Positions 34,200 to 39,419 of a stretch of 39,419 nucleotides of DNA are shown here, piece by piece (positions within the stretch are counted from its first letter, which is position 1; each line of letters opens with the position of its first letter). The DNA is from JAVVEZ01 sp032250895 (GTDB lineage Bacteria > Pseudomonadota > Gammaproteobacteria > Pseudomonadales > Pseudohongiellaceae), in the NCBI GenBank assembly GCA_032250895.1, contig JAVVEZ010000027.1, forward strand, positions 1 through 39,419, in the 5' to 3' direction. The notes beneath the pieces are model-generated. The model was not told the DNA's origin. It saw only the letters and a list, made by a program, of their open reading frames with translations, and did no database searches. The position numbers were made by a program, and so were the translations under genes.

Positions 34200-34412
34200 T
34201 CGCGCGCTCGCATGACATCGGCCAAGTCGGAACCAAACAGGTTGAACAAATTCTTTTCCATTTTTGTCATGATTGAAGTCGTAAGAGACTAATAATTATT
34301 ATGAGGTCACAGAGCTCATTAAATTACTGTTCAAGAACGTTAGCAGCCAAAGACGGAATCTCTCGCATCGTCGGAGGTTGCAAAAGTCCCGTAATGGGAC
34401 TATTCTGTGTTC
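34200..34412. other. AT-rich leader region of higBA
   Basis: About 210 bases without a supported gene. Composition drops sharply to AT-rich (CTAATAATTATTATGAGG at about 34291-34308), which should hold the higBA promoter; an operator-like palindrome lies at its right end. No conserved frame is seen. Confidence 0.4.
34385..34401 (+). promoter_or_regulatory. Operator-like palindrome before higB
   Basis: AGTCCC (34385-34390), GTAAT, GGGACT (34396-34401): a perfect 6-bp inverted repeat ending 11 bases before the higB ATG. Toxin-antitoxin operons are commonly autorepressed through such a site, here presumably bound by HigA. Confidence 0.55.
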
Positions 34413-34715
34413 ATGCGCGTCATCGCTCTATCAACGCTGAGGAAATTCTGGGAAAGTTCGCCTTCCTGCGCAGATTCCGTTGAACCAGGAATGGCTTGGT
34501 ATCGAGAGATCCTCAAGGCTGATTGGTCTACTCCCAATGAGGTAAACGCACAATTCTCAAATGCCAGCGTATTGCGTGATGGTCGTGTTGTTTTCAACGT
34601 CGCTGGAAATAAATATCGAGTCGTGGTCTGGATTAATTACTCGCACCGCGTCGTTTATATCCGTTTCATCGGAACGCACAGGCAGTACGATGAAATTGAT
34701 GCTCAGACAATTTGA
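34413..34715 (+). CDS. higB: HigB-type mRNA interferase toxin
   Basis: A 100-residue RelE-superfamily toxin of the HigB type, predicted to cleave mRNA on the ribosome. The core DGRVVFNVAGNKYRVVVWIN then VVYIRFIGTHRQYDEID is characteristic, with the basic and aromatic residues of the active face and the terminal GTHxxYD. The ATG at 34413 gives the family start MRVIALSTLRKFWE. The antitoxin gene follows after 8 bases; toxin-first order is typical for hig modules. Confidence 0.9.
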   Translation: MRVIALSTLRKFWESSPSCADSVEPGMAWYREILKADWSTPNEVNAQFSNASVLRDGRVVFNVAGNKYRVVVWINYSHRVVYIRFIGTHRQYDEIDAQTI

Positions 34716-34723
34716 GGTGTCCA

Positions 34724-35104
34724 ATGGAAATTCGCCCGATTAAAACAGAAACTGATTACGAGGCTACATTGAGAGAGATTGAAGGCCTTATGCCTGCTGA
34801 AGCTGACTCGTCCGAAGGAGATCGGTTGGATGTGCTTGTAACGCTCGTTGAGGCTTACGAACGAGAGCACTATCCAATAGGCTTCCCAGATCCGGTCGAA
34901 GCCATCAAATTCCGGATGGAACAGCAAGGCCTTACTGTTGAGGATCTTGTTCCAGTTATTGGTCGCAAGAATCGGGTTTATGAAATCTTGTCCAGAAAGC
35001 GACCTCTGACCCTCCGCATGATTGAGGGGTTGCATGAGACATTTTCAATCCCTGCTGAGAGCTTGTTAAAGCACAATTCCCGCCGCGACAGCCATGCTGC
35101 TTAG
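34724..35104 (+). CDS. higA: HigA-type antitoxin
   Basis: A 126-residue antitoxin of the COG5499 type: an N-terminal toxin-binding part (MEIRPIKTETDYEATLREIE) and a C-terminal helix-turn-helix (LTVEDLVPVIGRKNRVYEILSRKRPLTLRMI, in shorter pieces about residues 73-103). It should neutralise HigB and repress the operon through the palindrome at 34385. The ATG at 34724 follows GAGGTG. A hairpin repeat copy begins 18 bases after the stop. Confidence 0.9.
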   Translation: MEIRPIKTETDYEATLREIEGLMPAEADSSEGDRLDVLVTLVEAYEREHYPIGFPDPVEAIKFRMEQQGLTVEDLVPVIGRKNRVYEILSRKRPLTLRMIEGLHETFSIPAESLLKHNSRRDSHAA

Positions 35105-35122
35105 CGTTGGCGAGGTGGCTGC

Positions 35123-35163
35123 TAATCGGGTAGCCGGGGGTATCTAAACCCTGCCCCCATGAT
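35123..35163 (+). repeat. Cassette-end hairpin repeat, copy 1
   Basis: TAATCGGGTAGCCGGGGG then TATCTA, then a C-rich arm (AAACCCTGCCCCCA). It matches 37439-37477 and 39360-39398 over about 25 bases and then diverges. The right arm is less perfectly paired than in the other copies. It lies 18 bases after the higA stop, and unlike the other two copies it has no group II intron end attached. Confidence 0.75.
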
Positions 35164-35230
35164 TTTTCCGTCATTCCCGATCGTTACTCCGACATCCAGG
35201 CAAGCTTATGCCATGCTGGTCCGATGAAAG

Positions 35231-35413
35231 GCCCGGGCAGCGGCGCAGGATCTCCGGGGGACGCTACGAGTTCGTCCCTGAAGGCTCTCTTCGGGCGTCC
35301 TGCCCTCAGAAGCCCCCGGAGCCCCCACCCCACTGCCCGAGCCTCCGGCCTCAGGTTTGTCGTCCAGAAATCCCTGTTGGACTAAAGTGGCCCAGCCCGC
35401 CATTGCACCAACG
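35231..35413 (+). repeat. Direct repeat, copy B (about 185 bp)
   Basis: This is the second copy of 34012-34199, in the same orientation, with about 1.2 kb (the higBA module and hairpin copy 1) between the two. It directly abuts the truncated end of the IS110-type transposase fragment. Confidence 0.85.
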
Positions 35414-35473
35414 CCGAACCAAGCGGGATGGATCGAAAGCCATGCGCTGACCTCTGATAGTGGATGTCCCTTT

Positions 35474-35644
35474 TTGCTTGAAGCGCGCCAGCCTGGTTAA
35501 CAGGTGCCTGATGCCTTCGGGGGTATTCGGTTCTTGAATGTAGGTGTCCGTTTCCAGGATCAGGCAGTCCAGGCAGCTTTTGCCCACATCGATACCGATA
35601 TTTCTCTGAGTGTTTCCTATGCGTGCGGAGGTAGTTGTTTTCAT
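35474..35644 (-). pseudogene. IS110-family transposase, N-terminal fragment
   Basis: About 57 residues remain (ATG at 35642-35644), beginning MKTTTSARIGNTQRNIGIDV. The IGIDVGK motif carries the first acidic residue (Asp19) of the DEDD catalytic domain of IS110/IS1111 transposases. After LTRLARFKQKG the similarity ends; the frame stays open into the direct repeat but is no longer transposase-like. The remaining 80 percent or more of the gene is missing, so it cannot be active. Confidence 0.75.
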
Positions 35645-35848
35645 GACTCACCCTTGCTACATTCAGGCTCGAGGCCCATTCGACTGTTCGAGTTAAACAT
35701 AGAATCAGCAGGGCGCCCATGCTTGTTAACGAGCTCGGTCTTGCCGGCGCCATCGCTGCACCGGGCTACCCTGCTGAATACCTGTTGCTGCAGGTATGGG
35801 CCTTACTTTATCGCTTTATAAGAATGATGAAAATAATGGGATTTCAAT
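35645..35848. other. Non-coding remnant region upstream of the IS110 fragment
   Basis: About 200 bases with no supported gene. Its position suggests the 5' end of the IS110-type element and flanking DNA. The right part becomes AT-rich towards the Fic gene. Confidence 0.35.
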
Positions 35849-35918
35849 CATACAATTTTCTGCACACGGATAAATTACTCGCTGCGCTCGCAATTTACCG
35901 GTGAGCAAAGCGTTATGC
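35849..35918 (+). repeat. attC-like imperfect palindrome before the Fic gene
   Basis: A 70-base imperfect palindrome: the left arm CTGCACACGGATAAATTACT mirrors the right arm AATTTACCGGTGAGCAAAG around a CGCTGCGCTCG centre. It ends in GCGTTATGC (35911-35918), which resembles an integron R' core site (GTTRRRY, one mismatch). The left end reads ATACAA, one base short of the usual ATAACAA. Size and layout fit a degraded attC site. Confidence 0.45.
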
Positions 35919-37441
35919 AATCCAAATCTGAAACAGTACGAGATAACACCATGGAATATAGAGCAATTGAGGACATACCCGAAGGAACAGCTCTCGAAGA
36001 ACTGGCGTCGTCAGAGCTCGCGGCACTTGGAGAGCTTTGGAAGGAAAAAAAAGGAGAACTAGAAAACTCAGGTGAGTACCGCAATTTTATTAAACGAATG
36101 CAGCGGGAATGGGCCATAGAAACAGGAATCATTGAAAGACTTTACACTTGGGATCGGGGAGTGACAGAAACTCTCATAGAGCAAGGTATTGACTCATCGC
36201 TTATCAGCCATGTAGGCGGTATAAATCGAGACGAAGCTGACAATATCGCAAAAATGATTGAGGATCAGCAAAACATCGTCGATGGCCTATTTGGTTTTGT
36301 TAAGGGAGAAAATCCCTTTTCTGAGCATTTCATCCGCTCAATGCACGAGCAGTTGACGGCTCACCAAGATTTTACAGAAGCGATGACTCAAGATGGAAAA
36401 ATCGTCAAGGTCGCCCTAGTCAAGGGGCAATACAAAATGCAGCCAAATAATCCTAAACGGCCGGATGGCGGCATACACGAATATTGCCCTCCAGAGCTAG
36501 TAACCGACGAAATGGAGCGCCTAGTAAAGCTTTACTCAAGTTACGAGCAACAGGAAATTGCGCCGGAAATATTATCAGCATGGATACATCACCGTTTCAC
36601 CCAAATTCACCCTTTTCAGGATGGTAACGGACGAATTGCTAGAGCTATCGCGTCACTTGTCTTTCTAAAGTCAGGACTATTCCCGCTGGTTGTAAGGGAT
36701 TCGGATCGAGAGGTATATATAGAATATCTAGAGGAGGCAGACAAAGGCGATCTTACTCAACTTGTGAAGTTCTTTGCAAAGCGACAAAGGGACTCGATAC
36801 TTTCGGCACTGGGAATACAACAACAAGTGGTGCAGGCAAAGCACTCGCAGCAAATTATTAATAATGCGATTGCTCTCCTCAATAGAAAATCTAAAGCAGA
36901 AAAGGATCAGTTAAAGGCAATTTATCAAGTAGCCGGAAAATTGCAGATACTTGCAGAGGAAAAACTTGGTGAAATTCAAAACAGCCTGGATCCCCAATTA
37001 AGGAATATTGATACGGTTGGAAATGAAACCTACAACTCCAGTATTAAGGCGGCTCGTGATGGCGATGCCGAGAGCTATTTCTTTAGAAGGCAAATCGTCG
37101 ATATAGCAAAGCAACATGGATACTATGCCAATTGCGACAATTATAAATCGTGGACTAGGCTTATCGTATATACGACTAAAATATTTGAAGTTGTTTTTAG
37201 CATTCACGGTTATGGTCATGGTGATAACGGTGTAATGGTCGTGTCCGGCTTCACATTTGAAAAAATCCCTTCAGAAGAAACGAGCTCTGGCACAGAATCG
37301 ACTGATACCAAACCGTGTAATCAAGATATCTTTCAGTTCAACTACCTAGAAAGCGAACAAAGCATCATAAAGAGGTTCAAGGACTGGCTAGAAGAGTCGG
37401 TCACGATTGCATTGGCGGAATGGCAAAGAACAATTGCATAA
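35915..37441 (+). CDS. Fic-domain protein with long C-terminal extension
   Basis: A 508-residue protein. The Fic motif HPFQDGNGRIAR (residues 232-243) is complete, including the catalytic histidine, so AMP-transfer (or related) activity is plausible. In the N-terminal part, ETGIIERLYTWD (about 68-79) occupies the place of the class II inhibitory helix, but reads TGIIER instead of [ST]xxxE[GN]. Residues about 290-508 match nothing I recognise. GGTGAG (35900-35905) supports the ATG at 35915, which overlaps the attC-like end; ATG 35951 (MEYRAIED) is an alternative. Composition is AT-rich, unlike the core genes, which suggests transfer. Confidence 0.85.
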   Translation: MQSKSETVRDNTMEYRAIEDIPEGTALEELASSELAALGELWKEKKGELENSGEYRNFIKRMQREWAIETGIIERLYTWDRGVTETLIEQGIDSSLISHVGGINRDEADNIAKMIEDQQNIVDGLFGFVKGENPFSEHFIRSMHEQLTAHQDFTEAMTQDGKIVKVALVKGQYKMQPNNPKRPDGGIHEYCPPELVTDEMERLVKLYSSYEQQEIAPEILSAWIHHRFTQIHPFQDGNGRIARAIASLVFLKSGLFPLVVRDSDREVYIEYLEEADKGDLTQLVKFFAKRQRDSILSALGIQQQVVQAKHSQQIINNAIALLNRKSKAEKDQLKAIYQVAGKLQILAEEKLGEIQNSLDPQLRNIDTVGNETYNSSIKAARDGDAESYFFRRQIVDIAKQHGYYANCDNYKSWTRLIVYTTKIFEVVFSIHGYGHGDNGVMVVSGFTFEKIPSEETSSGTESTDTKPCNQDIFQFNYLESEQSIIKRFKDWLEESVTIALAEWQRTIA

Positions 37442-37477
37442 TCGGGTAGCCGGGGGTATCTAGCCCCCCAGCCCCAG
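37439..37477 (+). repeat. Cassette-end hairpin repeat, copy 2
   Basis: TAATCGGGTAGCCGGGGGT, ATCTA, GCCCCCCAGCCCCAG. The arms GC-GGGGGT and GCCCCC-GC fold into a strong hairpin. It begins within the stop codon of the Fic gene and ends exactly where the group II intron 3' end begins (base 37478). Confidence 0.8.
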
Positions 37478-37516
37478 GTAAGTCGACCAAGGGAGCCTCC
37501 CCCTTGGCCGCTCTCA

Positions 37517-37550
37517 GAACCGGACGTGAACCTCTCGACTCATCCGGCTC
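37517..37550 (-). ncRNA. Group II intron domain V
   Basis: The reverse strand reads GAGCCGGATGAGTCGAG followed by AGGTTCACGTCCGGTTC, exactly 34 bases. The lower stem GAGCCGGA/TCCGGTTC, the two-base bulge region and the terminal hairpin match domain V, with an AGC catalytic triad. This is the catalytic heart of the ribozyme and appears intact. Confidence 0.8.
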
Positions 37551-37553
37551 CCA

Positions 37554-38084
37554 TCATTCAGTCCACAGTGAGAAGTCCGCTGACCAATGAACAAATAGAT
37601 TTTGCCACTCTTTCCTGATCCGCTCCAACCATGCGGAAGCGCGACGTTTATGACCATGTAAGCGCTTGTATTTCCCCATCGCCCAGCGTATCAGGTAGGC
37701 GTCTATGTTCTGTACAGCTTTCCTCACTTCCGGGCGCATAAACTGTCCATAGTACTGTATCCAGCCTCGGATAACGGGATTTATCTCCCGCGCTATCGAA
37801 ACCAGGGTCGCCCCACTCCACAAGTGAATCTTCCATTGCTTGATGCATCGACGGATCGACTTCTTGGCCTTGTCGCTGATTGCCGGAGAAAAGTTAACAA
37901 ACAACCTCCCGTACCGCGTCCGATTTATCCTGGGTCGAAAGGTGTACCCCAGAAAGTCGAAGCTCGTATCCTCATAGGTCTGAGTTCTCAATTCGTCCTT
38001 GCAGTATACGATCCGCGTCTTTTCCGGATGCAGTTCCAGCTTACAGCGTTTCAGGTGCGTTATGTGCTCATCGCCCCCACATCC
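37554..38084 (-). pseudogene. Group II intron reverse transcriptase/maturase, C-terminal fragment
   Basis: An open frame of about 176 codons with no start of its own, limited on the left by a stop at 38085-38087. It contains the end of the RT domain (CKLELHPEKTRIVYCKDE, DTSFDFLGYTFRPR) and the maturase domain X (IKQWKIHLWS, NPVIRGWIQYYGQFM, LIRWAMGKYKRLHG). The YADD catalytic block is missing. No HNH endonuclease domain follows. It is not functional alone. Confidence 0.85.
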
Positions 38085-38141
38085 TCAGCTCCCGACTTGT
38101 GATAAAATCATGGAATGCTTGCTTTATACGAGGCAAATATT

Positions 38142-38342
38142 ATGAAAATACAGTCACTTACGACATCTGAACGAATTGTTCTCGCCGAGGCCCTGTGGGA
38201 CAGCGTAGTCGCGGAAGATGCGGAAATTGAACTCACCGAGTCCCAGAGGGAGGAGCTAGATCGGCGGTTGGAAGCGTTTGAAATCGATCAAGATATAGGA
38301 GCTCCATGGTCGAGTGTTAAAGCTCGAATTCTGTCGAAGTAA
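38142..38342 (+). CDS. Antitoxin, putative addiction module component
   Basis: A 66-residue acidic protein starting MKIQSLTTSERIVLAEALWD, the hallmark of the TIGR02574-type addiction module component that pairs with RelE/ParE toxins. It ends WSSVKARILSK. ATG 38142 follows ACGAGGC; an in-frame ATG at 38115 is possible. The toxin ATG starts immediately after its TAA. Confidence 0.87.
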   Translation: MKIQSLTTSERIVLAEALWDSVVAEDAEIELTESQREELDRRLEAFEIDQDIGAPWSSVKARILSK

Positions 38343-38639
38343 ATGAATTACGCGCTCACACTTCGGAAGGAAGCCGAATTTGATATCAATGAGCATTTCG
38401 GTTTCTACGAAGAGAAAAGAGGTGGCCTTGGCCACGATTTTCTCCTGTGTGTTGAGGAGGCTTTAGATAAGATCCAAAGAAACCCGCTTATATACCGTAA
38501 GATTCATAAAGAGTTAAGGCGGATTCCAATACGCCGGTTTCCTTATCGTGATTTCTACTTCGTTCAAGGTCAAAAGATAATTGTCACGGCGGTTTTTCAT
38601 GCTCGTAAAGATCCTACATCTTGGGCTGGCCGCACATAA
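38343..38639 (+). CDS. RelE/ParE-family toxin
   Basis: A 98-residue RelE/ParE-fold toxin: LTLRKEAEFDINEHFGFYEEKRGGLGHDF (about residues 5-33, given here as a span with the key LRKEAEFDI start) and the C-terminal IRRFPYRDFYFVQGQKIIV block with the typical RFPY and the end AVFHARKDP. Its stop codon lies in ATAAC, the start of an attC-like sequence. Without a diagnostic residue I cannot tell a ribosome-dependent RNase from a gyrase poison. Confidence 0.88.
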   Translation: MNYALTLRKEAEFDINEHFGFYEEKRGGLGHDFLLCVEEALDKIQRNPLIYRKIHKELRRIPIRRFPYRDFYFVQGQKIIVTAVFHARKDPTSWAGRT

Positions 38640-38695
38640 CCAAGCCATTAAATGCGCTCCCTTCGGTCGCCGGGCGATCATTAGTGGGCAAGACA
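38636..38695 (+). repeat. attC-like imperfect palindrome after the RelE/ParE toxin
   Basis: ATAACCAAGCCATTAAATG then CGCTCCCTTCGGTCGCC then GGGCGATCATTAGTGGGCA. The left arm AAGCCATTAAATGCGC mirrors the right arm GCGATCATTAGTGGGC imperfectly, and the start ATAAC overlaps the toxin stop codon, as in many integron cassettes. The expected GTT at the right end is not found, so if it is an attC site it is degraded. Confidence 0.4.
38680..38690 (+). repeat. Left half of an 11-bp inverted repeat around the last TA pair
   Basis: ATTAGTGGGCA here is the exact reverse complement of TGCCCACTAAT at 39353-39363. The pair encloses the 39-kb toxin-antitoxin genes almost precisely, with the right half starting 3 bases after the antitoxin stop. 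Confidence 0.7.
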
Positions 38696-38721
38696 GAGCT
38701 TCGCGCCGGTGTTAACCAAGG

Positions 38722-38750
38722 TTGACATATCGAAAATTGTGAACTAGAGT
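38722..38750 (+). promoter_or_regulatory. Promoter of the last toxin-antitoxin pair
   Basis: A perfect -35 TTGACA (38722-38727), 17 bases, then TAGAGT (38745-38750; 4 of 6). Transcription would start about 38757, at or next to the toxin ATG, so the mRNA may be leaderless or nearly so. Confidence 0.5.
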
Positions 38751-38756
38751 GGTCAC

Positions 38757-39053
38757 ATGTTGGAAGTCTACAAGACTGAAGAATTCGCCCGTTGGTTCAA
38801 GAGGCTTCGGGACCGGAAAGCAAAGGCGCGAATCCAAGCTCGGATTGATCGATTGGAGCAGGGTCATTTCGGTGATGTTGAGCCGGTCGGCGACGGAGTC
38901 AACGAGTTGCGGCTATTCTACGGACCAGGATATAGAATCTATTTCACCAGGCGTTCTTCAGTTGTAGTCATACTTCTAACAGGGGGTGATAAAAGCTCCC
39001 AGAGTAAAGACATTGCGAAAGCCAAAAAATTGGCCCAGCAACTGGAGGTATAG
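38757..39053 (+). CDS. HigB/RelE-like toxin (phage-derived Gp49-like family)
   Basis: A 98-residue toxin, MLEVYKTEEFARWFKRLRDR..., with ARIQARIDRLEQGHFGD and the ELRLFYGPGYRIYFT block followed by VVILLTGGDKSSQ and KDIAKAKKLAQ. This is the COG3657-type RelE-like toxin usually encoded upstream of an Xre-type antitoxin. It ends 2 bases before the antitoxin ATG. Predicted activity: translation-dependent mRNA cleavage. Confidence 0.9.
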   Translation: MLEVYKTEEFARWFKRLRDRKAKARIQARIDRLEQGHFGDVEPVGDGVNELRLFYGPGYRIYFTRRSSVVVILLTGGDKSSQSKDIAKAKKLAQQLEV

Positions 39054-39055
39054 AA

Positions 39056-39349
39056 ATGACCGTGAAACTGAGTCGCTGGGATTCAGCTGAATATCTAAAA
39101 ACTGATGAAGATATCCAGGCATACCTGGAAGCTGTTCTGGAAGAGGGCGGTGACGATCCGGCCTATATTGTGCATGCGCTTGGGATCATTGCTCGCGCCA
39201 AGAATATGAGCCAGCTTGCCAGGGAGGCTGGTCTTTCCAGAGAGGGGCTGTATAAGGCTCTTTCTGAAGAAGGCAATCCTACTTTCGCTACTGTTGCAAA
39301 AATTGCAAAAGCCCTGGGCTTGCAAATCAAATTTGAAACAGCTGCGTAG
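39056..39349 (+). CDS. HigA-like addiction module antidote protein
   Basis: A 97-residue antitoxin of the COG3636 type. An N-terminal part, DSAEYLKTDEDIQAYLEAVLEEG (about 10-32), precedes a helix-turn-helix, MSQLAREAGLSREGLYKALS then GNPTFATVAKIAKALGL. It should neutralise the upstream toxin and repress the promoter at 38722. Its stop is 3 bases before the inverted-repeat half and 10 before hairpin repeat copy 3. Confidence 0.92.
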   Translation: MTVKLSRWDSAEYLKTDEDIQAYLEAVLEEGGDDPAYIVHALGIIARAKNMSQLAREAGLSREGLYKALSEEGNPTFATVAKIAKALGLQIKFETAA

Positions 39350-39352
39350 TAA

Positions 39353-39363
39353 TGCCCACTAAT
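39353..39363 (-). repeat. Right half of the 11-bp inverted repeat
   Basis: TGCCCACTAAT is the exact reverse complement of 38680-38690. It overlaps the first bases of hairpin repeat copy 3. Confidence 0.7.
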
Positions 39364-39398
39364 CCGGTAGCCGGGGGTATCTAACCCCCAGCCCCCAG
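39360..39398 (+). repeat. Cassette-end hairpin repeat, copy 3
   Basis: TAATCCGGTAGCCGGGGGT, ATCTA, ACCCCCAGCCCCCAG: the best-paired copy, GC-GGGGGT with ACCCCC-GC and further GG/CC pairs below. It is joined at base 39399 to the same group II intron 3' end sequence as copy 2. Confidence 0.8.
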
Positions 39399-39419
39399 GT
39401 AAGTCGACCAAGGGAACTT
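39399..39419 (-). mobile_element. Group II intron, 3' end (runs off the window)
   Basis: GTAAGTCGACCAAGGGA matches bases 37478-37494 exactly, then differs (ACTT instead of GCCT), so it is a related but separate intron copy. Only the end of domain VI is inside the window. Confidence 0.65.

Larger units (their letters stand above)
37478..38090 (-). mobile_element. Group II intron, 3' fragment
   Basis: Read on the reverse strand, a reverse-transcriptase C-terminus is followed by domain V (37517-37550) and a domain VI-like hairpin (CCAAGGG/CCCTTGG, about 37487-37508). The intron ends in CGACTTAC at 37478. The 5' part (domains I to most of IV and the first half of the reverse transcriptase) is missing; similarity stops near 38090, just before the next toxin-antitoxin pair. 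A second intron with the same 3' end starts at 39399. Confidence 0.8.

Noticed and set aside
33911..34270. A 119-codon minus-strand frame over the REP units and repeat copy A
   Set aside because: It is made of palindromic and repeated DNA (PPARG, WLDPRAGGDD type translation of REP sequence) and the equivalent frame in copy B is different in length and sequence.
35719..35904. A 61-codon plus-strand frame upstream of the Fic gene
   Set aside because: It runs into the attC-like palindrome, lacks a ribosome-binding site and resembles no family.
37439..37477. The hairpin repeat as an ordinary rho-independent terminator of fic
   Set aside because: The hairpin is strong but is not followed by a T-run in copies 2 and 3, and its repetition and joining to intron ends point to another role, though a termination effect is not excluded.
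1..39419. tRNA, rRNA or riboswitch genes
   Set aside because: No cloverleaf with a T-loop GTTCRA-type core, no rRNA sequence and no recognisable riboswitch core were seen in the intergenic regions on either strand.

Overview
The window reads as a chromosome segment of a gammaproteobacterium, most likely in or near the Pseudomonadales/Cellvibrionales. Three things point there. The first is the lipopolysaccharide and nitrogen-PTS block (ibaG-murA-hisG divergent from kdsD-kdsC-lptC-lptA-lptB-rpoN-ptsN-rapZ-ptsO). The second is the block dksA-gluQ-cbrX-cbrA-cbrB-[crcZ]-pcnB-...-panB-panC-...-panD-acs, whose order closely follows Pseudomonas. The third is a readable CbrB/sigma-54/CrcZ regulatory region. 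Base composition of the core looks GC-rich by eye, and the last 5.6 kb is visibly more AT-rich. No species is assigned.

Left part (1-9.4 kb): hisG (start only), murA and ibaG run leftward. kdsD, kdsC, lptC, lptA and lptB (KDO synthesis and LPS transport), rpoN, ptsN, rapZ, ptsO and darP run rightward, mostly with overlaps or short gaps. Two genes or gene groups expected from the Pseudomonas/E. coli order are absent here: mlaFEDCB between ibaG and kdsD, and hpf between rpoN and ptsN.

Middle (9.4-18.4 kb): leftward apbC/mrp, hppA (a membrane pyrophosphatase with K+-dependent, plant-like H+-pump signatures), a small basic protein and a coiled-coil lipoprotein. These are divergent from a rightward cluster: a membrane-anchored protein of unknown function, a DksA-like zinc-finger protein, a Cys/Met-metabolism PLP enzyme and a Rieske protein. 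Then come canonical dksA and gluQ.

Carbon/nitrogen control and coenzyme block (18.4-33.8 kb): a 52-residue CbrX-like protein overlaps cbrA, which is followed by cbrB. The 600-bp gap before pcnB carries a GTTAC-N16-GTAAC inverted repeat, a near-perfect -24/-12 promoter, two A-rich Hfq/Crc-type clusters and a strong terminator, so it is predicted to encode CrcZ. A matching A-rich motif (AATAACAA) lies on the ribosome-binding site of acs in the same window, which suggests a complete CbrAB-CrcZ-Hfq/Crc circuit with one of its targets. Between these lie pcnB, a deoxynucleoside kinase (where folK would be expected), panB, panC, rimK, rimB, panD and acs, followed by a NhaP2-type antiporter and a DUF2721 protein.

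Right end (33.8-39.4 kb): an accessory region built from repeats and stability modules. It contains REP-like palindromes, two direct copies of a roughly 185-bp repeat around a higBA module, an IS110-type transposase remnant, and a Fic-domain gene preceded by an attC-like palindrome. It also contains a 5'-truncated group II intron with intact domain V, a second toxin-antitoxin pair (RelE/ParE type) ending in an attC-like sequence, and a second higBA-like pair. A hairpin repeat of about 38 bp recurs just after the first higA, the Fic gene and the last antitoxin gene; two of the three copies abut the 3' end of a group II intron at the same base. The layout resembles a decayed cassette array, but no integrase is visible in the window.
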